From CALESS01 sp964405455 (GTDB lineage Bacteria > Chloroflexota > Anaerolineae > Anaerolineales > Anaerolineaceae), in contig CAYOOA010000003.1 of NCBI GenBank assembly GCA_964405455.1, positions 1 through 64,000 of the forward strand: a DNA stretch of 64,000 nt, in the 5' to 3' direction. This document shows positions 25,995-34,066 of the stretch, piece after piece. Every line of letters begins with the position of its first letter. The first letter of the stretch is position 1. A program made the position numbers and the translations under genes. The notes below the pieces were generated by a model, which worked only from the letters and a program-made list of their open reading frames with translations, ran no database searches and had not been told where the DNA came from.

Positions 25995-26735
25995 GTGCCT
26001 GACGAATCTTTTCGCAACCGCATGATCCTGGTTGTTGACGATGAAGAGCGCATGGCTCGTTTCATTCGGCTAAACCTGGAACATGACGGTTTCCAGGTCG
26101 TGGAGGCCTACCGCGGGATGAAGGCAATCCAGATGATGCGCGAAGTTCTTCCAGACCTGATTCTGCTGGATGTGATGATGCCCGACCTGGATGGTTTTGA
26201 AGTACTGCGCATGATCCGGGAAAACAGCAGTGTGCCAATCATCATGTTGACAGCCAAAGGCGAAGAAGATGACCGGGTTCACGGGTTGGAATTGGGCGCG
26301 GATGACTATATCACCAAGCCATTCAGTCCGCGGGAATTAGTCAGCCGGGTGAAGGCTGTCTTGCGCCGAACGGAAGGGATTAGCGGCATTTCCCATGACG
26401 TCATCCAGGTGGATGAGCGGCTGAAGATTGACTTTGACCGGCGCGAAGTATGGGTGGAGGGTAAGCTTGTCAAATTACGCCCCACGGAATACCGCCTGCT
26501 GTATCACCTGGTACAAAACGCTGGTTGGGTGATGACTTATGATCAAATCCTTGCCAAGGTGTGGGGATATGAATACCGCACCGAGACCCACTATGTGCGC
26601 CTGTATATCAATTACTTACGCCAAAAAATTGAGCAGGACCCCGCCAACCCGGTTTATATCCTGACCGAACGGGGGGTGGGGTATCGGTTCGTTGATTTTC
26701 GACGCAAGGGAGAAGCTCCACAGGCCTCCGCCTGA
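25995..26735 (+). CDS. OmpR/PhoB-family response regulator
   Basis: DNA-binding two-component regulator of 246 residues. The receiver domain has the acidic pair DDEE, phosphoacceptor Asp59 in LLDVMMPD, Thr in MLTAKG and Lys in TKPFSP. The C-terminal winged helix (about 140-236) includes LRPTEYRLLYHL and the recognition region HYVRLYINYLRQKI. The start is GTG at 25995, four bases after the previous stop. No histidine kinase lies beside it, so it is an orphan within this window, and may be linked to the Ser/Thr kinase cluster. Confidence 0.93.
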   Translation: MPDESFRNRMILVVDDEERMARFIRLNLEHDGFQVVEAYRGMKAIQMMREVLPDLILLDVMMPDLDGFEVLRMIRENSSVPIIMLTAKGEEDDRVHGLELGADDYITKPFSPRELVSRVKAVLRRTEGISGISHDVIQVDERLKIDFDRREVWVEGKLVKLRPTEYRLLYHLVQNAGWVMTYDQILAKVWGYEYRTETHYVRLYINYLRQKIEQDPANPVYILTERGVGYRFVDFRRKGEAPQASA

Positions 26736-26789
26736 TTTATTTGATCTTTGTAAATCCTGCTTCAAAAATACCTGAATTTGCCAAATTTG

Positions 26790-26798
26790 TGATATACT
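26790..26798 (+). promoter_or_regulatory. Extended -10 promoter of the thioredoxin gene
   Basis: TGaTATACT lies 33 bases before the ATG. No clear -35 is seen at the usual distance. Confidence 0.55.
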
Positions 26799-26831
26799 CC
26801 CCCACAGTATTTAGAATAAGGAGAATTCACC

Positions 26832-27182
26832 ATGATTGATGCGCCGGTTCATGTAAAAGATAGCGAATTTGAAAGCAAAGTGCTCAAAGCAGAATTACCC
26901 GTGATCGTCGATTTCTGGGCGCCCTGGTGCGGTCCTTGCCGGATGGTTGCTCCCATCCTGGACAAATTGGCCCGGGAGTTTGCCGGAAAGTTACTGATTG
27001 CGAAAGTCAATACGGATGAGAATCCACTATGGGCACAGAAATTTGATGTCCAGGGGATCCCGACCATGCTGTTGGTCCACAAGGGCAAGATTGTCTACAC
27101 CCAGGTTGGGGCTATGCCAGAAAGAATGCTGCGCGACATGGTCCAGGAGTTCCTGGACATGGCTTCAGAAGCCAAGAGCTAG
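26832..27182 (+). CDS. trxA: Thioredoxin
   Basis: Cytosolic disulfide reductase of 116 residues. The active site is WAPWCGPCR with Cys33 and Cys36, and the cis-proline loop is GIPTMLL. AAGGAG precedes the ATG by the usual distance. It is monocistronic, ending at a strong terminator shared with murA. Confidence 0.95.
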   Translation: MIDAPVHVKDSEFESKVLKAELPVIVDFWAPWCGPCRMVAPILDKLAREFAGKLLIAKVNTDENPLWAQKFDVQGIPTMLLVHKGKIVYTQVGAMPERMLRDMVQEFLDMASEAKS

Positions 27183-27194
27183 CGTGGAAAGGAG

Positions 27195-27227
27195 CCGCCG
27201 GAGGTGATCCCTCCGGCGGTTTTTTTA
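27195..27227. terminator. Bidirectional intrinsic terminator
   Basis: CCGCCGGAGG (27195-27204) pairs with CCTCCGGCGG (27210-27219) around TGATC, followed by a run of seven T. It lies between the convergent trxA and murA. Confidence 0.92.
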
Positions 27228-28523
27228 TTATGCAGGAATGGTCTGTTCCGTTTCGCGGGTGATGCATGCACCCAAGGCTGACAGTTTCTGGTCCACTTTC
27301 TCATATCCGCGGTCGATCTGGCCGACATTACGGATAACGGAGCGTCCCTGGGCGGAGAGAGCCGCCAGCAGCAGGGACATGCCGGCGCGAATATCCGGGC
27401 TTTCCATTTTTTCACCAAACAGGGGGCTGGGGCCCTGGATGATACAACGGTGCGGATCACACAGCACGATGTGAGCGCCCATCCCGACCAGCTTATCGAT
27501 GAAGAACATGCGTGACGGATACATCCAATCATGGAACAAGATGGTGCCGCGGGACTGGGTGGCGATTACAATGGCGATGCTCATTAAATCGGTTGGGAAA
27601 GCCGGCCATGTATTTACGCTTATCTCCGGAATGGCTCCACCCAGATCCGATTCAACTTCCAGCCGCTGTTGAGCAGGTACAACCAGGTCCTGGCCGTCTT
27701 TCTGCCAGGCAACACCCAACCGCCCGAGTACCAGTTCAATCATATCCAGGTACTGCAGCCCGGCATTATGGATGCGGATGGTTCCGTGCGTGACCACGGC
27801 AGCCCCAATGAAACTAACCACTTCCAGGTAATCGGGGCCTATCTCGATCTCAGTGCCGTGCAGCTTATCCACGCCGTGGATGATCAGGGTATTGGAACTG
27901 ATGTTTTCAATTTGACCGCCCATTTTATTGAGCATGTGGCAGAGTTCCTGGATGTGCGGTTCCGAGGCGGCATTGCGCAGGGTGGTTGTGCCCCGGGCAG
28001 TCACGGCTGCCATGATTGCATTTTCTGTGGCAGTTACACTGGCCTCATCCAGCAGGATATCCGCACCGGTTAATCGGCCGGCCCGGAATGTGAAACTGCG
28101 GTCATATTCTACTGTTGCGCCCAGTTTCCGCAGGGCCAGGATGTGCGTATCCACCCGGCGGCGGCCAATCACATCTCCGCCCGGTGGGGGCAGGCGGACT
28201 TCACCCGAGCGGGCGGTCATCGGCCCGGCCAGCAGGATGCTGGCGCGAATTTTTCGAGTTAAATCAGGGTCCAAATCGGCAGGGCGAACCTGGCGAGCCT
28301 GGACCTTCCAGGTGTGTTCGGAAAGTAGTTCAATGTCCACGCCAAGGCTTTGCAGCAACTGGCGCATAGCTTTGACGTCCAAAATGTCCGGAACATTGTG
28401 ATAGATTACCGGCTCTTCGGTCAGCAGGCTGGCGGCCAGCATCGGTAAGGCCGCATTCTTGTTTCCGCCCGGCGTTACTTCTCCCTGCAGGGGTTTACCA
28501 CCGTCAATGATGAATTTATCCAT
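27228..28523 (-). CDS. murA: UDP-N-acetylglucosamine 1-carboxyvinyltransferase, Asp-type
   Basis: First committed enzyme of peptidoglycan synthesis, transferring enolpyruvate from PEP to UDP-GlcNAc. It is full length (431 residues), with GGNKNAAL at 19-26 and the inverted alpha/beta barrel pattern of the family. In the active-site loop, PGGDVIGRR, the Cys that fosfomycin alkylates is replaced by Asp117. Natural Asp variants are known to be active and intrinsically fosfomycin-resistant. AAGGAG lies upstream of the ATG. Confidence 0.95.
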   Translation of the reverse strand: MDKFIIDGGKPLQGEVTPGGNKNAALPMLAASLLTEEPVIYHNVPDILDVKAMRQLLQSLGVDIELLSEHTWKVQARQVRPADLDPDLTRKIRASILLAGPMTARSGEVRLPPPGGDVIGRRRVDTHILALRKLGATVEYDRSFTFRAGRLTGADILLDEASVTATENAIMAAVTARGTTTLRNAASEPHIQELCHMLNKMGGQIENISSNTLIIHGVDKLHGTEIEIGPDYLEVVSFIGAAVVTHGTIRIHNAGLQYLDMIELVLGRLGVAWQKDGQDLVVPAQQRLEVESDLGGAIPEISVNTWPAFPTDLMSIAIVIATQSRGTILFHDWMYPSRMFFIDKLVGMGAHIVLCDPHRCIIQGPSPLFGEKMESPDIRAGMSLLLAALSAQGRSVIRNVGQIDRGYEKVDQKLSALGACITRETEQTIPA

Positions 28524-28592
28524 GGCTTATCTCCTTGTCAGGTTGTTGAAGCATGATCATATTATAATCCAGAGTACAGACAGGTATTTTGT

Positions 28593-29393
28593 ATGCCAAG
28601 TCATCATGGTAAGCTGGTTGATTTTCATTATCTGGACGTAAATCCAACGGGCAGCCCGACAATCCTGCTTATCCACGGCCTGGGGGGCGATGTGGAAACC
28701 TGGGGATACCAGATCCTCGCGCTGGCAGCCGCGGGTATGAGACCGTTGGCCGTCGATTTACCTGGTTTTGGCCAAACTCCGATGGCTAACGGCAAATGGA
28801 GTCTCCGTTCAACGACCGATCAACTGGCCGAATGGTTGGATAAAAAGGTTCCCGGCCCCTTGGTGGTTGCGGGTCATTCGCTGGGCGGACTGATTGCGCA
28901 GGATTTGACTTTTCGCTTTCCCGGGAAGGTGCAAAAGCTCATCCTGGTCAGCACCTTTGCCAGGCTACGGCCCAAATCGATCAAAACGATGGCTTATTTG
29001 CTGGGGCGGGGTCTGGCAGTGCTTTTCCAGGGCACTGCAGTCCAGGCAGAGCTGGTTGCCAACCATTTATTTCCGGATGCCAGCCAGGGTGAGTTTCGTG
29101 AGAAATTGATCCAGAAGATTTCGGCTGCAGATCCGCGGGCATATAAATCCGCCATGCTCGACCTGGCTTTTTTTGACAGCCGTAAACCGCTGGCCAGACT
29201 TCAGATACCTACCCTGGTGATCATCGGCGAGAAGGATGGAACGGTTTCACCGGAAGCACAACAATCGATGTCAACGGGGATTCCAAATGCAAGGGCGGTG
29301 CTGGTTCCTGGGGCAGGCCATGCTGTGATTGTCGATCAGCCGGAGATCGTCAATCGCGAGATGCTGGCGTTTCTCCGTCCAACTGATGGATGA
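28593..29393 (+). CDS. Alpha/beta hydrolase
   Basis: Serine hydrolase of the alpha/beta fold, 266 residues. The oxyanion segment is LIHGLGG, the nucleophile elbow is GHSLGG (Ser near residue 95), the acid is in EKDGTVSPE and the His is in GAGHAV. No signal peptide is present. TATAAT at 28563-28568 may be its -10. The last 44 bases overlap the convergent DUF255 gene. Substrate unknown. Confidence 0.9.
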   Translation: MPSHHGKLVDFHYLDVNPTGSPTILLIHGLGGDVETWGYQILALAAAGMRPLAVDLPGFGQTPMANGKWSLRSTTDQLAEWLDKKVPGPLVVAGHSLGGLIAQDLTFRFPGKVQKLILVSTFARLRPKSIKTMAYLLGRGLAVLFQGTAVQAELVANHLFPDASQGEFREKLIQKISAADPRAYKSAMLDLAFFDSRKPLARLQIPTLVIIGEKDGTVSPEAQQSMSTGIPNARAVLVPGAGHAVIVDQPEIVNREMLAFLRPTDG

Positions 29394-31410
29394 ATTCCTC
29401 CAGGCGGGTGGTCGGAGCCAGGCAGGTGAAACCCTGGCAGACATAGGCCGTTGGCTGGTGATCCTGCATCGCGCGGAAGCGCAAAATTTCCGGAGCTTCA
29501 TCGGGTAGTGGAAGTACACCTGACGTAAAGATCAACCGGGGGCGATATTTCTTCCAAACGTGGTGAATAAACTTATCAACTGAAACGACCTGAGGCCTGA
29601 TTACCACAACCTGTTGCTGCGGGCCGATAAGGAGATCCAGGGCGCATAACCATTCGGCAAAGGCCAATGGATAGCGGACGGCCGGAAAATTCAGGGAAGC
29701 CAGCATGGTTTCAGCCTGGGCACGCAAGTCGCCCCGGTCATTGAAAACGGCCGCCAGGAGCAAGGCCCGGCAGGCTAGAGAATTGCCGGAAGGGGTGGCA
29801 TTATCCTGGATGGCCTTGGGGCGTACTGGCAGATTCTTCTCGGCGGCAGAAGTGTCGAAGTATCCTCCCTTGGGATCGCGGTACTCGGCATGCATGCGGC
29901 GGCCCAGGTTCCAGGCTGCCTGGAACCACTTGAGATCCGGATCGGACTGATAGAGCTCGAACAGAGCGATGACCAGGGCTGCATAATCACCGAGGTAGGC
30001 AGTCAGGTGAGCCCGGCCGTCTCGCCAGGCGCGTAGCAAACGGTCACCATCCAGCATTTTATCCAAAAGGAAGGCTGCATTTCCCCGGGCTATTTCCAGG
30101 TAGTCTTTGCGATCCAGGTAGCGGGCAGCCTCGGAAAAAGCCGCCAGGGCATAAGCGTTCCATTCGGTCAGGATTTTCTCATCCCGCATGGGGCGGGTGC
30201 GCTGCTCGCGGTGGGCTCGCAGGATCGAAAGGCTGCGCTGCAGGCTGGCCAGGATTTCCGCTTCCGGTAGATTAAATTGTTTCACCAGATCTGGGATGTC
30301 CTTGGTGCGTTGTAGGAGGATACCGCCGGAACAATTGCCCTCTTCGGGCAGGGAAAATGTCGCTGAAAAAATTAACCAATCTTGCTCGTCGGGGATGACG
30401 GATTGAATCTCGTCACGAGACAAAAGGTAAAATTTACCTTCCTCTCCCTCGCTATCGGCATCCAGACTGCTGAAAAATCCACCTTGCGGGTGGGCCATCT
30501 CTCGCCGGATAAAGTCCAGCGTTGATTCAGCGGTGCGGCGGAAGGATTCTTCACCGGTGATCAACCAACCGTGCAGATACGCCTGGGCGAGCAGGGCATT
30601 ATCATACAGCATTTTTTCAAAATGAGGCACCAGCCACTTCTCATCCGTCGAATAACGGTGGAATCCACCGCCCACCAGGTCGTGCATCCCGCCGCGCTGC
30701 ATGGCTTGCAGGGCATGCACGGCCATGCGCAGGGCTTTTTCATTGCCGCGCTCCGCCTGGAGGAGGAGGAATTCAATCACCAACGGCTGAGGGAACTTGG
30801 GGGCGGTATTCCACCCGCCATTTTGCCAGTCATAACTTTTTTCAAGGTTATCAACCGCCTCGGCCAGGCTTTCAAGCTGGTAGGGTGACCTTTCAGATGG
30901 GTGCCAGGAGGCCTCTTCATCCAGACGATCGCCCAGGCGATCTGCAACGCGAAGCAAGTTTTCCCGTTCATTACGCCAGAGGTGATTGATGGTGCGTAAG
31001 ATTTCGAGGAAGGACGGTAAACCATGCCGGCGAACCGGTGGAAAGTAGGTGCCGCCATAAAATGGTTGCAAATCGGGGGTCAAAAATACGCTCATCGGCC
31101 ACCCCCCGGCTCCGGTCAGGAGCTGGACAGCCGTCATGTAAATATGATCCAGATCTGGCCGTTCTTCGCGGTCCACCTTGATACAGATGAAATTCTCATT
31201 CAGGAAACGCGCCGTGTTGGGATCTTCGAAGGATTCATGGGCCATCACGTGGCACCAGTGACAGGCTGCGTAACCGATACTAAGAAAAATGGGTCTATCT
31301 TCGGCTGCTGCCCTGTCGATCGCTTCCGAACCCCAGGGATACCAATCCACCGGATTATCGGCATGTTGAAGAAGGTAGGGTGAGGTTTCTTCCGCAAGAT
31401 GGTTGGGCAT
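29350..31410 (-). CDS. DUF255 thioredoxin-domain protein (YyaL-like)
   Basis: 686 residues. The N-terminal thioredoxin-like domain (1-165) starts with the invariant NHLAEETSPYLLQHADNPVDWYPW and has a CHWCHVM redox-like motif near 50-56. The remaining 500 residues form an (alpha/alpha)6-barrel like that of N-acylglucosamine epimerases and cellobiose epimerases. The family is widespread but its reaction is not established. Its 3' end overlaps the alpha/beta hydrolase convergently. The upstream region shares an 11-bp inverted repeat with the divergent gene. Confidence 0.93.
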   Translation of the reverse strand: MPNHLAEETSPYLLQHADNPVDWYPWGSEAIDRAAAEDRPIFLSIGYAACHWCHVMAHESFEDPNTARFLNENFICIKVDREERPDLDHIYMTAVQLLTGAGGWPMSVFLTPDLQPFYGGTYFPPVRRHGLPSFLEILRTINHLWRNERENLLRVADRLGDRLDEEASWHPSERSPYQLESLAEAVDNLEKSYDWQNGGWNTAPKFPQPLVIEFLLLQAERGNEKALRMAVHALQAMQRGGMHDLVGGGFHRYSTDEKWLVPHFEKMLYDNALLAQAYLHGWLITGEESFRRTAESTLDFIRREMAHPQGGFFSSLDADSEGEEGKFYLLSRDEIQSVIPDEQDWLIFSATFSLPEEGNCSGGILLQRTKDIPDLVKQFNLPEAEILASLQRSLSILRAHREQRTRPMRDEKILTEWNAYALAAFSEAARYLDRKDYLEIARGNAAFLLDKMLDGDRLLRAWRDGRAHLTAYLGDYAALVIALFELYQSDPDLKWFQAAWNLGRRMHAEYRDPKGGYFDTSAAEKNLPVRPKAIQDNATPSGNSLACRALLLAAVFNDRGDLRAQAETMLASLNFPAVRYPLAFAEWLCALDLLIGPQQQVVVIRPQVVSVDKFIHHVWKKYRPRLIFTSGVLPLPDEAPEILRFRAMQDHQPTAYVCQGFTCLAPTTRLEEFIHQLDGETPASRD

Positions 31411-31461
31411 TAAAAATCCTTTGTCATAGCCGGTGTTTTTAAGATTTTACCATACCCCGAT

Positions 31462-31487
31462 TTGTACAATCCAGGAGGATTGTACAA
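31462..31487. promoter_or_regulatory. Perfect inverted repeat in divergent promoter region, candidate operator
   Basis: TTGTACAATCC (31462-31472) and GGATTGTACAA (31477-31487) are exact inverted repeats separated by AGGA. The repeat overlaps possible -35 regions on both strands: plus-strand TATACT at 31501-31506, and minus-strand TAAAAT upstream of the DUF255 gene. It has no T-run, so it is not a terminator. It looks like a dimeric repressor site controlling both divergent genes. Confidence 0.6.
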
Positions 31488-31546
31488 GCATATTTCGGTG
31501 TATACTTGTTTCATTCTTTACCAATTTTCTTCATGTGAGGTCAATC

Positions 31547-32674
31547 ATGGTAAATGTAACGCAGGTGGATCTGCAAAATCGCGGACAGGTCAACCGCTTC
31601 ATCCAATTTCATTATGACCTGTACAGGAGTTGCCCGCAGTGGGTACCGCCATTCTTATCAGACATGCGGATGGTGATGAATCCCCAAAAACATCCATATT
31701 ATGAACATTCTGATGCTGAGTTCTTCATCGCAGAGCGCAATGGTGAAGTGGTAGGCCGCATCGCTGCGCTTGAAAACAAGCCTTTCAATAAATATCACGG
31801 CACCCAGGATGCTGAATTTTATTACTTCGACACGGTCGATGACCTTGAGGTTGCCACTGCCCTGTTCTCCCGGGTCTTTGATTGGGCCAAGAAACGCGGA
31901 TTGAACAAGCTGGTGGGGCCAAAGGGCTTTTCCCCTTTCGATGGTTACGGCCTGCAGGTGGAGGGCTTTGACAAGCGACAGATGATGATCATGATGAATT
32001 ACAACTATCCATATTATCAAACGCTGGTTGAGGCACTCGGTTTTGAAAAGGAGGTTGATTTTATCTCGACTTATTTGCACCGGGATTCGTTCCACCTGCC
32101 GGAGAAAATCCACGAAATCTCACAAAGAGTCCAGGAACGCGGAACGCTGCGCATCCAGCGCTTCACCACCAAGAAGGAGCTATCCAAGTGGGTGCGGCCG
32201 CTCGGGCTGGCGTATAACAACACCTTTGTCAACAATTGGGAGTATTACCCATTAACTGAACATGAACTGGATTTCCAGTTCAAGAACCTGTTATCGGTCC
32301 TCGTGCCGGACTTGATCAAGCTGATCATGCATAACGAGCAAATCGTGGGCTTCCTGTTGGGTTTCCCGGATATTTCTGCGGCCTTGCAGCGTCAAAAGGG
32401 ACGCATTACCCCCTGGGGCGTGGTGGACTTCATGCAGGAACTCAAGCGGACCAACTGGGTATCCCTGAACGGAGTAGGCGTGTTACCGGAATATCACGGC
32501 CGCGGCGGAAATGCCCTGCTGTACACCGAGATGGAAAACACCATACGCAATTCGCAGTATGTACATGCCGAATTGACCAATGTTGCCGAAACGACCAAGC
32601 AAATGCGAGCTGACTTGATCAATGTGGGCAGCACGCCGTATAAAAACCACCGCGTCTTCCGACGGGCGATCTAG
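31547..32674 (+). CDS. GNAT-like N-acyltransferase family protein
   Basis: 375 residues, a long protein with GNAT-type folds at both ends. The N-terminal part has ...FFIAERNGEVVGRIAALENK and the C-terminal part has LNGVGVLPEYHGRGGNALLYTEMENTI, an acetyl-CoA-binding motif A. The start at 31547 follows GTGAGG; an upstream frame from 31433 runs through the operator and lacks coding character. The family is common in Chloroflexota and other phyla and usually annotated only as hypothetical or GNAT. Substrate unknown. Confidence 0.8.
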   Translation: MVNVTQVDLQNRGQVNRFIQFHYDLYRSCPQWVPPFLSDMRMVMNPQKHPYYEHSDAEFFIAERNGEVVGRIAALENKPFNKYHGTQDAEFYYFDTVDDLEVATALFSRVFDWAKKRGLNKLVGPKGFSPFDGYGLQVEGFDKRQMMIMMNYNYPYYQTLVEALGFEKEVDFISTYLHRDSFHLPEKIHEISQRVQERGTLRIQRFTTKKELSKWVRPLGLAYNNTFVNNWEYYPLTEHELDFQFKNLLSVLVPDLIKLIMHNEQIVGFLLGFPDISAALQRQKGRITPWGVVDFMQELKRTNWVSLNGVGVLPEYHGRGGNALLYTEMENTIRNSQYVHAELTNVAETTKQMRADLINVGSTPYKNHRVFRRAI

Positions 32675-32691
32675 ATTTACAATAACAGTAG

Positions 32692-32720
32692 ACCGGCGGC
32701 TGATCAAGCCGCCGGTTTTT
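32692..32720. terminator. Bidirectional intrinsic terminator
   Basis: ACCGGCGGCT (32692-32701) pairs with AGCCGCCGGT (32707-32716) around GATCA, followed by TTTT. It separates the convergent GNAT-like and glycosyltransferase genes and overlaps the latter's stop codon. Confidence 0.9.
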
Positions 32721-33996
32721 GTTTCTTCCGAATAATTCTTATGATCTGGATCAAGCCAGCCAGGGCAAGCCCGATCCAGAGACAAACAAAAGGCACCAGG
32801 GGCATGACATAGCGTTGGAAGGGGAGCGGAACCAGCAGGATGAGTCCGAGCCATTGGACGGCAGCAGCAAGCAAAAACAAGAGGTGGGCTTTCCGGGTGG
32901 GATTGGAACGAATCGAAAGCAGCAGGCTGCGCCCCAACCCAACCAGGCTGAGGAAGAGCAGGATGGCTCCGCCCGGAATGCTGCGCAGTAAAGAGTGGAG
33001 GGGATTTGACAGGTAGGCTGTACTGGCCGCCTGCAACTCCCGGGTGTAATTTCCCACATCCTGGATAGCCAGCGGAGCAAAGAAAAGCTGGACAACCTGC
33101 ACCTGCAGGCGATCCCACCAGTCCGGCAGAGCCAGATCCGGGCGAATAGCGGTGATGGCAGACACCTGCCCGGCGACCAACTCCTGGCGCTGGGCCAGGC
33201 CGGTTAATACCGCCCCGACCGGGTCAGCCCAGAGAAAGGGATTGAGCACGAAAGTAACCAGCAGGAAGATCAGGGTAAATAAGCCCAATTCTTCCAGGAC
33301 TTCATACCATTTCCGCGGTCGGTTGCTGATAAGAATGGCCACCAACCCGACAAGGACGAGCGGTGCAGGGGAGTACTTGGCATTAAATGCCAGGGCAAGC
33401 GGGAAGGCACTCCACCAGGCCTGATTCGGAAAACGCAGGATGAACCAGAGGCTTAGGAGGATGAAGAAAACCATTGGGCCTTCAGCCATCGCCCGCCGGG
33501 TGTGCAGCAGGATGAGGGCGTTTCCGGCAAAAACTACCAGGGAAACCCATCCAGCACCCAATCCGCCCAACTGGCGGCCGAGTAAGAATATCAAAAGCAG
33601 GCAAAAGGGGAAAAATATGGCCGTGGAAAAACGGGAAATGAGCAGTTGCTGCCGGGTGGGCATGGCTCCAGATTGAACGTTCTGCTCCCAGGAAAGACCC
33701 CAATTCCAATCGCTTTTCAAAGGGGCTACGTTGAAAGCTGATCGAAAGATGCCAACCAGGTATCGGGTTAGGGGGGCATCGATCAGGCGGTAATGCATGT
33801 GGAGATCGACCTCGTTTCCCGGCTGCCAGATCATCTGGGCTGGGTTCTTGAAGAGAGTCGAGAAATCATCCGACATATAAATATATGTGGCTTCATCCGG
33901 ATGGAAGGGGACCTTTGGCAGCCCTAAAAAGTACACCAGGCTGGCCAGGCTGATGAATGCAAGCAGGAGTGAGTTCAGGGTGATCAGGCGTTTCAT
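32704..33996 (-). CDS. GT-C fold glycosyltransferase-like membrane protein (GT39/PMT type)
   Basis: 430 residues with about ten to eleven membrane helices. The first extracytoplasmic loop has VPFHPDEATYIYMSDDF, where the DE pair matches the catalytic acidic motif of GT-C enzymes that use polyprenyl-phosphate sugars. HTRRAMAEGPMVFFIL is typical of the GT39/PMT-like group. Unlike the following seven genes of the cluster it lies on the minus strand. Sugar and acceptor are unknown. Confidence 0.8.
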   Translation of the reverse strand: MKRLITLNSLLLAFISLASLVYFLGLPKVPFHPDEATYIYMSDDFSTLFKNPAQMIWQPGNEVDLHMHYRLIDAPLTRYLVGIFRSAFNVAPLKSDWNWGLSWEQNVQSGAMPTRQQLLISRFSTAIFFPFCLLLIFLLGRQLGGLGAGWVSLVVFAGNALILLHTRRAMAEGPMVFFILLSLWFILRFPNQAWWSAFPLALAFNAKYSPAPLVLVGLVAILISNRPRKWYEVLEELGLFTLIFLLVTFVLNPFLWADPVGAVLTGLAQRQELVAGQVSAITAIRPDLALPDWWDRLQVQVVQLFFAPLAIQDVGNYTRELQAASTAYLSNPLHSLLRSIPGGAILLFLSLVGLGRSLLLSIRSNPTRKAHLLFLLAAAVQWLGLILLVPLPFQRYVMPLVPFVCLWIGLALAGLIQIIRIIRKKQKPAA

Positions 33997-34007
33997 GAGT
34001 TTATAAA

Positions 34008-34036
34008 TTGTATTTCAGGGTGGTTGCAGCTACAAT
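34008..34036 (+). promoter_or_regulatory. Promoter of the GT-C gene series
   Basis: TTGTAT (34008-34013), a 17-base spacer and TACAAT (34031-34036) lie 31 bases before the ATG at 34067 and would drive the first three plus-strand transferase genes. Confidence 0.5.
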
Positions 34037-34066
34037 TATCCCATCATTTCAGGAATTGGGGTACGC

